Positions 7,358-16,130 of a stretch of DNA of 16,359 bases are shown one piece after another (position 1 is the first letter of the stretch; each line of letters starts with the position of its first letter). The notes under the pieces were generated by a model. It was not told where the DNA came from. It was given only the letters and a program-made list of their open reading frames with translations, and did not search any database. A program made the position numbers and the translations under genes. This DNA is from Clostridiales bacterium UBA5888 (GTDB lineage: Bacteria > Bacillota > Clostridia > Oscillospirales > Oscillospiraceae), in NCBI GenBank assembly GCA_002431965.1, contig DJEW01000006.1:38080-54438 (forward strand), read 5' to 3'.

Positions 7358-10300
7358 ATGAAAACACTCATCAGGCAAATATTCAACAACAAGGAAGCAT
7401 CCGCGCTCCCCGGTCTCGTGGAGGGCGGCGGGCTTCCTGCGCTCGTTTCCGGGCTGTCGGCGGTGCACAGGGCAAACCTCGCCGCCGCGCTGCGCCTTGA
7501 GACGGGACGTCCCATCTTCGTCATCTGCCCGGACGATACCGCCGCGGAGAGCTTTGCGCGCGATCTGAGGAGCATGCTCGGCGAGGAGTGCGGCACGCTC
7601 ATTATGCGCGACTATACGTTTTATGCCGCGGAGGCCGCCTCCCGCCAGACGGAACAGCGCCGCCTTGCCGTGCTCTACGGTCTTGCCGGGGGGCGCAGCG
7701 CAGTCACCACGGCGTCCGTCTCCGGGCTTATCCAGCGCACGATACCGCGCGATACGCTCATGCGCGCCGCGTTCACCGTCAACGACGGCGGAAGCTATGC
7801 CATTGAAGACATCGAGGATGCGCTCATCCGCTGCGGGTACAGCCGCTGCGATCAGGTGGAGGGGCAGGGACAGTTCGCGCGCCGCGGCGGGATACTGGAC
7901 TTCTATTCTCCCGCAGAAAGCGAGCCTGTGCGCATAGAGTTCTGGGGCGACGATATAGACTCCATGGGTCACTTCGACATTGCCACTCAGCGCCGCACCG
8001 AGCAGATAAAGGAATGCACCATCCTCCCCGCAGCGGAGACGCTGCCGCAGCTTACCCACGGCGGCACGGAGGCGCTCTGCCGCGAGATAGAGGCGTTTGC
8101 CGATAAATATACACGCCGCCGCACGGGCGAGAACGCCGCCGCGCTCGCCGCGACCATGTGCGCCGACGCGGACAGACTGCGCGGCGGGGTTCTGATGAGC
8201 GATGCGGACCGCTATCTCCCGCTCATCTATGAAAATGCCAGCGGCGCGGACTATATCCCGCAGGACGCCATCGTCGTGCTCGACCAGGCAACGCGCTGCG
8301 GCGAGCGGGCGCGCGAATACATAAAGCAGCTCGGCGAGGATATACGCGAGCTGCAGCGCCGCGGGCAGATAGCCATGAACGCAGACAGCTACTATCTCAC
8401 GTTCGAGGGGCTGTGCCGGCGGCTGGAGGACTATCCGCTTTACATGGCGGATGCGTTCACACTGTCCAGAAATCCCATACCGCCGCGCACGATAACCAGC
8501 ATCCCCGCAAAGCAGCTGCCCTCCTACGCGGGCAACGCCGAGGCGGCGGCGGACGATGTGCGGCTGTATCTGAAGGAAAACTACCGCGTTGTGGTGCTCG
8601 CTGCGGACGAGCGCCGCGCAAAGGTCTTGCAGGAGTTTTTCGCAAACCGCGACATACCTGCGGTAATATACCGCGAGCTTGAAAAGCTGCCGGACGAGGG
8701 GCGCTGCGCCATAACCATCGGCGCGATCTCCGCCGGGATGGAATACCCCGGGCTGCGCCTTGCCGTGCTTACGGATTCTCAGCTCGTGCGCGAGCGGCGG
8801 GAGAAGAAGCTGCGAAGCGCAAAGAAGCTGCCGCCGGGGCGGCAGCGGATAGAATCCTGCGCGGACCTCTCGGTGGGGGACTACGTCGTGCATGAAAACC
8901 ACGGCATCGGCCGCTTCGCAGGCATCGTGAAAATGCAGGTGGACGGCTTTGAAAAGGACTATATAAAGCTTACCTACGCGGGGTCGGACACACTCTATGT
9001 CCCTGCAACGCAGCTCGACCTTGTCAGCAAGTACACGGGCGCGGGCGAGGAGCGGGTGGTGAAGCTGTCGAAAATGGGCGGCACGGACTGGGCAAAGACC
9101 CGTTCGCGCGCAAAGAAAGCCGCCAAGGACATGGCAAAAAAGCTCATCGCGCTCTACGCGCAGCGCCAGCGCCTGCCCGGGCACGCCTTCGCGCCCGACA
9201 GCGAGTGGCAGCGCGAGTTTGAAGAGAACTTCGGCTATACGGAGACGGACGATCAGCTCAGGTGCATATATGAAATAAAGCAGGACATGGAATCGTCCGT
9301 GCCCATGGACAGGCTGCTGTGCGGCGACGTGGGCTTCGGCAAGACGGAGGTCGCACTGCGCGCGGTGATGAAATGCGTGCTCGACGGAAAGCAGGCGGCG
9401 ATACTCGTGCCCACGACCGTCCTTGCGCAGCAGCACTACCAGACTGCGCTTCAGCGCTTTTTCGGCTTCCCGGTGAATATCGCGGTGCTCAGCCGCTTCA
9501 AGACCGGCGCGCAGTCAGGTAAGGTGCTCTCGGACATTGCCACGGGCAAATGCGATCTTGTCATAGGCACGCACCGGCTTCTCTCAAAGGACGTGCACTT
9601 CAAGGATCTGGGGCTTCTCGTCGTGGACGAGGAGCAGCGCTTCGGCGTGACGCACAAGGAGCATATAAAGGAGCTGAGCCGGGGCGTGGACGTTCTGACG
9701 CTCTCGGCGACGCCCATACCGCGCACGCTCAACATGGCGATGTCCGGCATACGCGATATGTCCACCATCGACGAGCCGCCGGAAAACCGCCTGCCTGTGC
9801 AGACCTTCGTGATGGAACACGACTGGGGCGTTCTTGCCGACGCGATGCGCCGCGAGCTGCAGCGCGGCGGGCAGGTCTACTACCTCCATAACCGCATTGA
9901 CGACATTGACCGCACCGCCGTGCGCATACGCGAGCTTCTGGACGGTGAGGCGACGGTTGCGGTGGCGCACGGGCAGATGGACAGGACCATGCTTGCAAAC
10001 GTCATGGAGAGCATGGCGTCGGGCGAGGTGCAGATACTTGTATGCACCACCATTATCGAAACCGGTATCGACATACCCAACGTCAACACCCTCATCATCG
10101 AGGACGCGGACAGACTGGGGCTGGCGCAGCTTCACCAGATACGCGGGCGCGTCGGCCGCTCTACCCGCCGTGCATCGGCTTATCTCACGTTCCGGCGCGA
10201 CAAGGTGCTCAATGAGGACGCGGAAAAGCGCCTGAACGCAATACGCGATTTTGCGCAGTTCGGCTCGGGCTACAAGATCGCCATGCGCGACCTTGAAATA

Positions 10301-10891
10301 CGCGGCGCGGGCAATCTTCTCGGCGCGGAGCAGTCCGGGCACATGATCGACGTGGGCTACGACATGTACATGAAACTGCTGAGCGAGGCGGTGCTGGAGG
10401 CGCGCGGCATAGAGGTGCCGCAGAGGGCGGAGTGCTCTGCCGATCTCGCCGTCGCGGCAAATATACCGGAGCGGTATATATCCTCCGCCGAGCAGCGCAT
10501 GGACATCTATCGCCGCATCGCGCTCATCCGCACCGAGGAGGAGGCGGACGATCTCACCGACGAGCTTATTGACCGCTTCGGCGATACGCCGCCCGGCGTG
10601 AACGCCCTCATCCACGTGGCGCTGCTGCGCGGCGAGGCGGGACGCGCCGGCATCACAGACATCGCCCAGAAGCAGGGCTTTCTGCGCTTCACGGTGCGCG
10701 ATTTCGACATGGAAAAGGTCTCGCGCCTTTATGCACTGCCCGAGTATGCCGGAAGTCTGCGCGTGGAGGCGGGGACAAAGCCCTGCCTGAGCGTAAAAAT
10801 AAAGGACAAAAAGCGCGTCATAGACGAGGCGCGGAAATTCGTGTCTCTCTGGGCGGAGGAAAAGACCAACGCTCAGCCCGACGCGCAATAA
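7358..10891 (+). CDS. mfd: Transcription-repair coupling factor Mfd
   Basis: The 1177-residue protein is of full family length. Mfd recognises RNA polymerase stalled at a DNA lesion, pushes it off with its translocase and recruits UvrA. The order of parts is the UvrB-like N-terminal region (about 1-340), the RNA polymerase interaction domain starting near residue 500 with GDYVVHENHGIGRF (507-520), the RecG-like translocase with Walker A GDVGFGKTE (Lys662), DEEQ Walker B at 757-760, SATPIPRTLNMAMS, TTIIETGIDIPN from 897 and the QIRGRVGR motif at 927-934, and the C-terminal regulatory domain (about 1030-1130). No in-frame start exists upstream and no Shine-Dalgarno precedes the ATG; with the -10 box at 7342-7347 the message looks leaderless. 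The next gene has its own promoter. Confidence 0.97.
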   Translation: MKTLIRQIFNNKEASALPGLVEGGGLPALVSGLSAVHRANLAAALRLETGRPIFVICPDDTAAESFARDLRSMLGEECGTLIMRDYTFYAAEAASRQTEQRRLAVLYGLAGGRSAVTTASVSGLIQRTIPRDTLMRAAFTVNDGGSYAIEDIEDALIRCGYSRCDQVEGQGQFARRGGILDFYSPAESEPVRIEFWGDDIDSMGHFDIATQRRTEQIKECTILPAAETLPQLTHGGTEALCREIEAFADKYTRRRTGENAAALAATMCADADRLRGGVLMSDADRYLPLIYENASGADYIPQDAIVVLDQATRCGERAREYIKQLGEDIRELQRRGQIAMNADSYYLTFEGLCRRLEDYPLYMADAFTLSRNPIPPRTITSIPAKQLPSYAGNAEAAADDVRLYLKENYRVVVLAADERRAKVLQEFFANRDIPAVIYRELEKLPDEGRCAITIGAISAGMEYPGLRLAVLTDSQLVRERREKKLRSAKKLPPGRQRIESCADLSVGDYVVHENHGIGRFAGIVKMQVDGFEKDYIKLTYAGSDTLYVPATQLDLVSKYTGAGEERVVKLSKMGGTDWAKTRSRAKKAAKDMAKKLIALYAQRQRLPGHAFAPDSEWQREFEENFGYTETDDQLRCIYEIKQDMESSVPMDRLLCGDVGFGKTEVALRAVMKCVLDGKQAAILVPTTVLAQQHYQTALQRFFGFPVNIAVLSRFKTGAQSGKVLSDIATGKCDLVIGTHRLLSKDVHFKDLGLLVVDEEQRFGVTHKEHIKELSRGVDVLTLSATPIPRTLNMAMSGIRDMSTIDEPPENRLPVQTFVMEHDWGVLADAMRRELQRGGQVYYLHNRIDDIDRTAVRIRELLDGEATVAVAHGQMDRTMLANVMESMASGEVQILVCTTIIETGIDIPNVNTLIIEDADRLGLAQLHQIRGRVGRSTRRASAYLTFRRDKVLNEDAEKRLNAIRDFAQFGSGYKIAMRDLEIRGAGNLLGAEQSGHMIDVGYDMYMKLLSEAVLEARGIEVPQRAECSADLAVAANIPERYISSAEQRMDIYRRIALIRTEEEADDLTDELIDRFGDTPPGVNALIHVALLRGEAGRAGITDIAQKQGFLRFTVRDFDMEKVSRLYALPEYAGSLRVEAGTKPCLSVKIKDKKRVIDEARKFVSLWAEEKTNAQPDAQ

Positions 10892-10923
10892 ATGAACGTC
10901 AGGTAAATTCCGCGCGGGGACGC

Positions 10924-10952
10924 TTGTTATCAGGCTCCGCCGGTGCTATAAT
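10924..10952 (+). promoter_or_regulatory. Strong sigma-A promoter of the parvulin lipoprotein gene
   Basis: TTGTTA (10924-10929), a 17-bp spacer and a perfect TATAAT (10947-10952) with the extended -10 TGC directly before it. Transcription should start near 10959, giving a leader of about 24 nt that contains the ribosome binding site. Confidence 0.85.
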
Positions 10953-10970
10953 CAGGAAAACAATATACGA

Positions 10971-10975
10971 GAGGG
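10971..10975 (+). promoter_or_regulatory. Ribosome binding site that selects the second ATG
   Basis: GAGGG stands directly against an ATG at 10977, which is too close for use, but seven bases before the ATG at 10983, the normal distance. The protein from 10983 starts with MKKF, a regular lipoprotein signal peptide. Confidence 0.75.
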
Positions 10976-10982
10976 AATGACC

Positions 10983-12236
10983 ATGAAAAAGTTTCTTGCA
11001 TTGCTTATCGCGCTGTGCCTTGCATTCGCCGTGTTCACCGGATGCAGCCAGAGCGCCGCATCCACTGCCGCCGGCGATGCCGCCGCGCCCGAAGAGACGG
11101 CAGCTCCGACAGCGACACCGACGGAAGACAGCGCCGGCACGGATGAAGCGGCTGACGCTGACGAAGCCACGCCTGCCGTAGAGACGAAGAGCGTCGATTT
11201 TGCCGCGCTTTATGAGACGCGCGAGCCTTCTGAGATCGTCGCCACGGTCGATGGGCACGACGTGACCTGGGAGGAGTATTTCTACTGGCTTTATATGCAG
11301 GCAAACCAGATAAACAGCTATTTCACCCAGATGAGCTCGTACTACGGCATCCAGTACGACTGGAGCGACCCGTATGAAGAGGGCGGCGACGTGACATATG
11401 CCCAGCTTGCCGTCGATAACGCGGGGCGTATGCTCTGCCAGCTTTACGGCATAGAGGGCTACGCCGAAAAGCACGATATAACGCTCTCCGCCGCCGATGA
11501 GCAGGCGATAGCCGAGGGGCATAAAAGCGACGTCGCCGCCGCCTGCGGCGAAAACGGTACGGAGGAGCAGTTCAACGAAAAGCTCGCCGAGACGTATCTT
11601 CCGCGCGCGCTCTATGACCGCATCAGCCGCATTGACCGGCTCTATGACGCGGGCTTTGTCGCCGAGTACGGCGAGAACGGGAGCAGGATAAGCGATGCGG
11701 AAGCCGTAAAGTACCTTGAGGATAACGGCTATCTCTCCGCAAACCATATCCTTCTCATGACCATTGATCCTTCAACGAGCGAGAGCCTCACGGATGAGGA
11801 GATAGCGGAGAAAAAGATGGAGGCGGAGAAGATCGCCGACGAGCTTGCCGCGATAAAGGATCCGGATGAGCTTGCAAAGCGCTTTGCCGAGCTTAAGGAC
11901 GAATACTGCGAGGACACCGGGAAGAGCGCCTATCCCGACGGCTATGTGTTCACCGAGGGCACAATGGTCAGCGAGTTTGAGGATGCAGTGAAGTCGCTCA
12001 AGCCCGGAGAGGTCTCGGGCGTTGTGGAATCCGACTACGGCTATCACATCATCATGCGCCTTGCCGACGACGCCGACCGCACCGTCAGCTACTCCAGCGA
12101 CGGCTCGACCGCCTATTCCGCGCGTTATCTCGCCGCAAGCAGCAAATACGCCGCCGAGGTCGAAAGCTATGTTGAGACCCTCAGCGTAAAGTACGCCGAC
12201 GGGTTTGAGGTCAATATCGCAGATTTTGTGAAGTAA
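10983..12236 (+). CDS. Parvulin-type peptidyl-prolyl isomerase lipoprotein (PrsA/SurA-like)
   Basis: A 417-residue exported foldase. The signal peptide (KK, hydrophobic core, VFTGC) gives a lipidated Cys21, so the mature protein should be anchored to the outer face of the membrane. The -3 residue of the lipobox is Phe rather than the usual Leu. Residues 22-68 form a low-complexity Ala/Thr/Glu/Pro linker, 80-240 a helical chaperone-like part, and about 250-365 the PpiC rotamase domain with ANHILL (His255), DGYVF, LKPGEVSGVV and YGYHII (His355), the paired histidines of active parvulins. Such proteins help secreted proteins fold after export. It has its own strong promoter and its end is followed by a bidirectional terminator. 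Placement directly after mfd recalls the mfd-PPIase order seen in clostridial genomes, as I remember it. The symbol prsA would fit but the family is broad, so I leave it blank. Confidence 0.88.
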   Translation: MKKFLALLIALCLAFAVFTGCSQSAASTAAGDAAAPEETAAPTATPTEDSAGTDEAADADEATPAVETKSVDFAALYETREPSEIVATVDGHDVTWEEYFYWLYMQANQINSYFTQMSSYYGIQYDWSDPYEEGGDVTYAQLAVDNAGRMLCQLYGIEGYAEKHDITLSAADEQAIAEGHKSDVAAACGENGTEEQFNEKLAETYLPRALYDRISRIDRLYDAGFVAEYGENGSRISDAEAVKYLEDNGYLSANHILLMTIDPSTSESLTDEEIAEKKMEAEKIADELAAIKDPDELAKRFAELKDEYCEDTGKSAYPDGYVFTEGTMVSEFEDAVKSLKPGEVSGVVESDYGYHIIMRLADDADRTVSYSSDGSTAYSARYLAASSKYAAEVESYVETLSVKYADGFEVNIADFVK

Positions 12237-12252
12237 CAAACAGTAAATGATG

Positions 12253-12288
12253 AAAAACGCTGTGACGGACAGGTCACAGCGTTTTTTT
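12253..12288. terminator. Bidirectional rho-independent terminator
   Basis: A 9-bp perfect GC-containing stem, CGCTGTGAC (12258-12266) with GTCACAGCG (12273-12281), has a 6-nt loop and is flanked by five A on the left and seven T on the right, which extend the stem to 14 bp. Both strands therefore give a hairpin followed by a U-run. It serves the parvulin gene on the + strand and the germination operon on the - strand. Confidence 0.92.
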
Positions 12289-13401
12289 CACACGCCCGGC
12301 AATATACACGCCCGGAAGCAGCACCAGCGCCACGGCGAGATTTGTCAGCGGAATAATGCGCCGCGACCAGACGTTCAGCGTGACGGCGTCGCGCGCCAGC
12401 ACGAGCGCGAGGGTGATGCACAGCGCCGCGCACACCCAGATCACCCAGCGCCCGCGGGCGAGCGAGAGAAATTTTTCCCCGCCGCACGGAGGGCGGATGC
12501 CCATCGCCAGCCGCAGGCAGCGCTGTGCCGCGAGCAGGCACGCCGAGATCACCACAAAGTCCGAAAACACCCACAGCGACACCACCAGCGCCTCCATGCG
12601 CTCGAGGTTTTTGAAGAAGACAAGGTTTTTCACGAGCATGAAGAAAGGATGCGTAAGGCGGGAGGTAAGCTCCGCGCCGAACATACCCAGAATGTCCGCC
12701 ATGAGCCACGCGAGAAGAGCCGTCATCCCCACGCCCCACATCAGCCCTGCGCGAAGGGCGCCGGAGGCGCCGCGCCGAAGCCCCGGCAAAAAGCACATGA
12801 TATACACCGGCGTCACCGTTACGTCGAGCGCCGCAAGCGCGCCCTGCGCCGCGCCCGGAAAATCCGGCAGCGTAAGGGGCAGCAGATTATCCCGCTGCAG
12901 CGAGAAAAGCGCGAAGAACAGCACAATGAAGAGAACCCCCAGCACCGTCACGAGAAAGAGATTCGCCGCGCGCACGAGAGTACGCGCGCAGTCGAGCGCC
13001 GCGATGAATGCAAGCGCGCCCATGGTGACGATGAAAAGCTCAGCCCCGGCGTTGGGATACATTGTCGTGACAATGCGCTCCGCGCCGGAGCGCAGCATGA
13101 AGCTGCCGTAGAGAAGAAACCACGCCGCCAGCAGAGCAAGCATCGCCCGCGCCGCGTGCAGACCAAGCGAGCGGCGCACCAGCTCGCCCAGACCCTCGCC
13201 GTCCTCGCGCCGGGAGAGAAACGAGCGGATAAAAATTATATACGCCAGTACCGGCGGCAGCGCCAGCAAAACGGACAGCCACGCCGCGCGCCCCGCAATG
13301 CGCGCCGCCGCACCGGGCACAAGCCGCAGCGCCGGAGCGAGAAAGAAAACGGTGCATGCTGCGAGAAGCTGCCTGGCGTTAAAGCTATAATCGGTATTCA
13401 C
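12274..13401 (-). CDS. gerAB: Spore germination receptor permease subunit (GerAB family)
   Basis: A 375-residue membrane protein with ten hydrophobic helices (about 9-27, 42-60, 84-103, 121-137, 146-168, 186-207, 218-240, 271-293, 319-335, 348-367). It belongs to the GerAB/spore germination permease group of the APC superfamily, seen in the length, the N-terminal FNARQLLAACTVFFL helix and the ERMEALVVSLWVFSDF stretch at 267-282, a hallmark of the family. The B subunit holds the amino-acid (germinant) binding site of the receptor in the spore inner membrane. The start is a GTG at 13401 that overlaps the end of the C-subunit gene as GTGA, with AGGTGG seven bases upstream. The last four codons and the TGA form one arm of the shared terminator hairpin. 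Confidence 0.92.
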   Translation of the reverse strand: MNTDYSFNARQLLAACTVFFLAPALRLVPGAAARIAGRAAWLSVLLALPPVLAYIIFIRSFLSRREDGEGLGELVRRSLGLHAARAMLALLAAWFLLYGSFMLRSGAERIVTTMYPNAGAELFIVTMGALAFIAALDCARTLVRAANLFLVTVLGVLFIVLFFALFSLQRDNLLPLTLPDFPGAAQGALAALDVTVTPVYIMCFLPGLRRGASGALRAGLMWGVGMTALLAWLMADILGMFGAELTSRLTHPFFMLVKNLVFFKNLERMEALVVSLWVFSDFVVISACLLAAQRCLRLAMGIRPPCGGEKFLSLARGRWVIWVCAALCITLALVLARDAVTLNVWSRRIIPLTNLAVALVLLPGVYIAGRVKKTL

Positions 13402-14594
13402 GTATTCACCACCTGCTGCACGGATCTGCGGATGTCGTTGGAATGGCTGAGCTGACCCTTCACTGAAACATGCATCTCAAGCTCGCCGAGATATGAATCG
13501 AACGGCAGGGGGAGAAGCCTGTAAAGCGTGGGGGCGCTTTGCTCCGCCGCGCTGCCGAGGGCGAGAAAGTCGGACTCGAGCTTCGCCGACAGGCGCAGCA
13601 CCGCGCTCATTCTCTCCGTCACACAGCGCTCAAGCTGCTCTGTGAGGTATGCCGAGTAATCCACGCTGTCAAGGTCGGCGCGCCCGCCGCTCTCGAGCAC
13701 CGTTGCGCTCACATTGGCGCGAAAATCCATGCGCGTCAGCGTCCCATTGCTCGCCCAGCGGGGGATAATGTCGCAGCCGCCGTCCGTTATCTCCAGCGTC
13801 ACGGTCTCGCCGCCGCGCCCGGGGACGACGACGTCGTTCACGCGGACGGTGTTTTTGATGAAGTCCACGCCTAGTGCGTTCTCCAGGTCTATGAACGCCG
13901 CAAGCTTCATGTCCTGCATCACGGCGTAGCCCGCCGCGGCGGCAGTCGCGCCCGGCTCCGTGGCGCCGCCGGATGTGCCGGTATCGGCGCTCCCGGCGGT
14001 GCTCTGCTGTATACCCGGCGCGTATTCCAGCGCTCCGACAAGGGCGCTGCCGTGGCGCAGCGTCTCGCGCGCGAGGTCGGAAACCGTATACGCCGCCGCC
14101 CCGCGGTCGTCGAGATATTCGCGCACGCCGCTGAGTATCTCGGCTATGCCGTTTTTGTCGTCGCCCGTCTGCGCCATAATGGTCTCGGCGGTGCTTCCTT
14201 TGATAATATATATAGGTATATCCATGCGGATGTTCGGAGCCTGACAAACGTAGTCAACGTATTCGCCCACACCGCGCTTTGCCGCATCCTCGCCCACAAG
14301 CATGGTGCTTATATGCGAGAAGAAGAGCGATTCCTCAAAGGAGTAGTTCTGCGCGCGTTCAAAGCCCGAGGCGATGCTCGCCCCTGTCACGCGAAGGCGC
14401 ACCGGCGGCGTTCCGCGCTCACTGTCCGCGCCCGACGCGAGCGAGAGCACCACGCCCGCCTCCGCCGCGTCCAGCCCCATCGTGCGTATCACCAGCAGCT
14501 CCTCCATCTCGCGGTAGTTGGAGTATACGGACGCGCACGAGGAGAGCGCGGGAAGCATGGAGAGCACGAGGAGAACGCTGATAAGCCTTTTCAT
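13398..14594 (-). CDS. gerAC: Spore germination receptor lipoprotein (Ger(x)C family)
   Basis: A 398-residue lipoprotein, the C subunit of the germinant receptor, held on the outer face of the spore inner membrane. The signal peptide ends in ALSSC with Cys20 as lipidation site. The N-terminal domain shows the family start NYREMEELLVIRTMGLD (26-42), SLFFSHISTMLVGEDAAKRG (89-108) and a segment ending MDIPIYIIKG; the C-terminal domain runs from about 225 to 385 and includes YLTEQLERCVTERM. Between them lies a Gly/Ala/Ser/Thr-rich linker (about 197-222). The ATG at 14594 has AGGAGG eight bases upstream (14603-14608 on the complementary strand) and overlaps the end of the A-subunit gene as ATGA. 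It is placed before the B gene, not after it as in the classic gerA operon. Confidence 0.92.
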   Translation of the reverse strand: MKRLISVLLVLSMLPALSSCASVYSNYREMEELLVIRTMGLDAAEAGVVLSLASGADSERGTPPVRLRVTGASIASGFERAQNYSFEESLFFSHISTMLVGEDAAKRGVGEYVDYVCQAPNIRMDIPIYIIKGSTAETIMAQTGDDKNGIAEILSGVREYLDDRGAAAYTVSDLARETLRHGSALVGALEYAPGIQQSTAGSADTGTSGGATEPGATAAAAGYAVMQDMKLAAFIDLENALGVDFIKNTVRVNDVVVPGRGGETVTLEITDGGCDIIPRWASNGTLTRMDFRANVSATVLESGGRADLDSVDYSAYLTEQLERCVTERMSAVLRLSAKLESDFLALGSAAEQSAPTLYRLLPLPFDSYLGELEMHVSVKGQLSHSNDIRRSVQQVVNT

Positions 14595-16102
14595 CTCTGC
14601 CGCCTCCTGTCAGGAGCGCCGACGAGCGGGTCGCGGTATCTGTCCAGCCTTTTCGGCAGACGCACGAAAAGCCGCACCAGTCCGCCGGGCATGCCCTCGC
14701 TCAGAGGCGCGGTGTAGTTGACGCCGAAGCTGTCCATCCGCGCAAGAAGAAACACCACAAGACACGTGACAGCCGCCACCCCGAAAAGCCCCGCCGCAAT
14801 GGCCGCAATCACAAGAGCAAAACGCACAAGGCGCACGGCGCTGCCCATGTCCTGACTGGGCAGGGTGTAGCACGCGATGCCCGACAGCGCGACAACTATG
14901 ATCGCAATGGGAGACACCACGCGCGCTTCCACCGCCGATTGCCCGACTATCAGCGCCCCGATTATCGAAACCGTGTCGCCGATGGGGTTGGGCAGGCGAA
15001 GCCCTGCCTCCTGCAAAAGCGCGAACGCGACAAGCATGCCCATCACCTCCAGTGCCGTTGAGAATGGCACGTCCTGCTTCGCCTCTATTATCGACAGCAG
15101 CAGCCTTGTCGGTATCATCTCCTGGTGATACATCGCCACCGCAACATATAAAGCCGGCAGCAGCGCGCTCAGTGCGAGCGCGAAATACCGCAGCACGGCA
15201 ATGACGGTGGTCACGAGAAAGTGAAAATTAGCGTCGCTCGTCACGCGCATGAACTCTGCAAAGGTCACCGGCACGATAAGTCCGACCGGAATGCCGTCCA
15301 CCAGCAGCCCGACGCGCCCTTCCAGAAGATACGCGGCGAAGCGGTCGGGGCGCTCGGTGTGCAGGAGCTGCGGAAAGGGGGAGGCGGGCGCATCGACTAT
15401 GCCCTCCTCCAGCAGCCCGACGGACACGAGCCCGTCCGTGTCAAGCGTGTCCAGCCGGGATGCAAGCTCGCGCACGGTCTGCTCCGGCGCGACACCCTCC
15501 ACGAACATCACCGCCACGCGAGTGGCGCTTTTGCGCCCGACGGTGCTCTCAACTACTTTCAGCTCAGGCGAACATATCCTCCGGCGAACAAGCGCGGTGT
15601 TGACGCGGAGGGTCTCCACGAAGGAGTCCTTTGCGCCCTTTATTGACTTTTCAAGCGTCGGCTCGGACACGCCGCGCGCCTTGTCGGACTTCACCTCAAA
15701 GCACAGCGCCGTTTGCAGCGTGTCAAATATCACGGCGCAGTGTCCGTGCGTCAGGGCGGAGACGGCGTCGTCCGCTGCGGCGCACTCCTTCACGGAGCAG
15801 CTGTATACCCCGCCGTGGAGCACGGCATAGAGCGCCTGAGCCTCGTCGCGTGCGTTCGCGGCGCGCGCGGACTGCGTCAGCGGCCGGAGCACGCAGGTGG
15901 ATACCTCGTCCGCAGAGACTATGCCGTCCAGCCAGCACACGCTCAGCCGCACGTTCTTTTCAAGCCCGAAGGCGATCTCGCGCATCTGAAAATCGGCGCA
16001 GGTCGCAAATATACCGCGCAGCGCCTTTGCCGTCAGCGGCACGTCGTATTCCGGCAGCCTTATCGGGTGGTAAGGTCCGGTTTCATATTTAGACTTGTAC
16101 AT
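14591..16102 (-). CDS. gerAA: Spore germination receptor A subunit (GerA family)
   Basis: A 503-residue protein (from the ATG at 16102) of the GerA family, the large subunit of the nutrient receptor in the spore inner membrane. The N-terminal soluble half (1-~270) contains CAVIFDTLQTALCFEVKS, VSEPTLEKSIKGAKDSFVE and SPFPQLLHTERPDRFAAYLL (241-260). The membrane half has helices at about 300-325, 351-363, 377-390, 395-415 and 428-455, with the conserved AGLRLPNPIGDT (366-377) and GQSAVEARVVSP. The C-terminus is strongly basic (DRRRQR). The start is uncertain: an ATG at 16114 and a TTG at 16147 are in frame; none has a good Shine-Dalgarno, the best being GGAA at 16115-16118, 12 bases before 16102. 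It opens a three-gene operon whose genes overlap by 4 nt, and diverges from stable-RNA type promoters. Confidence 0.92.
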   Translation of the reverse strand: MYKSKYETGPYHPIRLPEYDVPLTAKALRGIFATCADFQMREIAFGLEKNVRLSVCWLDGIVSADEVSTCVLRPLTQSARAANARDEAQALYAVLHGGVYSCSVKECAAADDAVSALTHGHCAVIFDTLQTALCFEVKSDKARGVSEPTLEKSIKGAKDSFVETLRVNTALVRRRICSPELKVVESTVGRKSATRVAVMFVEGVAPEQTVRELASRLDTLDTDGLVSVGLLEEGIVDAPASPFPQLLHTERPDRFAAYLLEGRVGLLVDGIPVGLIVPVTFAEFMRVTSDANFHFLVTTVIAVLRYFALALSALLPALYVAVAMYHQEMIPTRLLLSIIEAKQDVPFSTALEVMGMLVAFALLQEAGLRLPNPIGDTVSIIGALIVGQSAVEARVVSPIAIIVVALSGIACYTLPSQDMGSAVRLVRFALVIAAIAAGLFGVAAVTCLVVFLLARMDSFGVNYTAPLSEGMPGGLVRLFVRLPKRLDRYRDPLVGAPDRRRQR

Positions 16103-16130
16103 ATGAGATAGCATTTCCAATGTGGCGCGG

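Noticed and set aside
7286..9436. A 716-codon open frame on the - strand opposite mfd
   Set aside because: Its product is rich in His, Arg, Ala and Leu with no family motif, and it lies fully inside a gene with all Mfd motifs. In GC-rich DNA the complement of a real gene often stays open.
9584..10888. A 434-codon open frame on the - strand opposite the end of mfd
   Set aside because: Same compositional mirror effect, with no promoter, ribosome site or known domain.
12247..13455. A 402-codon open frame on the + strand across gerAB
   Set aside because: It begins within the terminator, and its product is a run of Arg, His, Glu and Gln typical of a mirror frame of a membrane protein gene.
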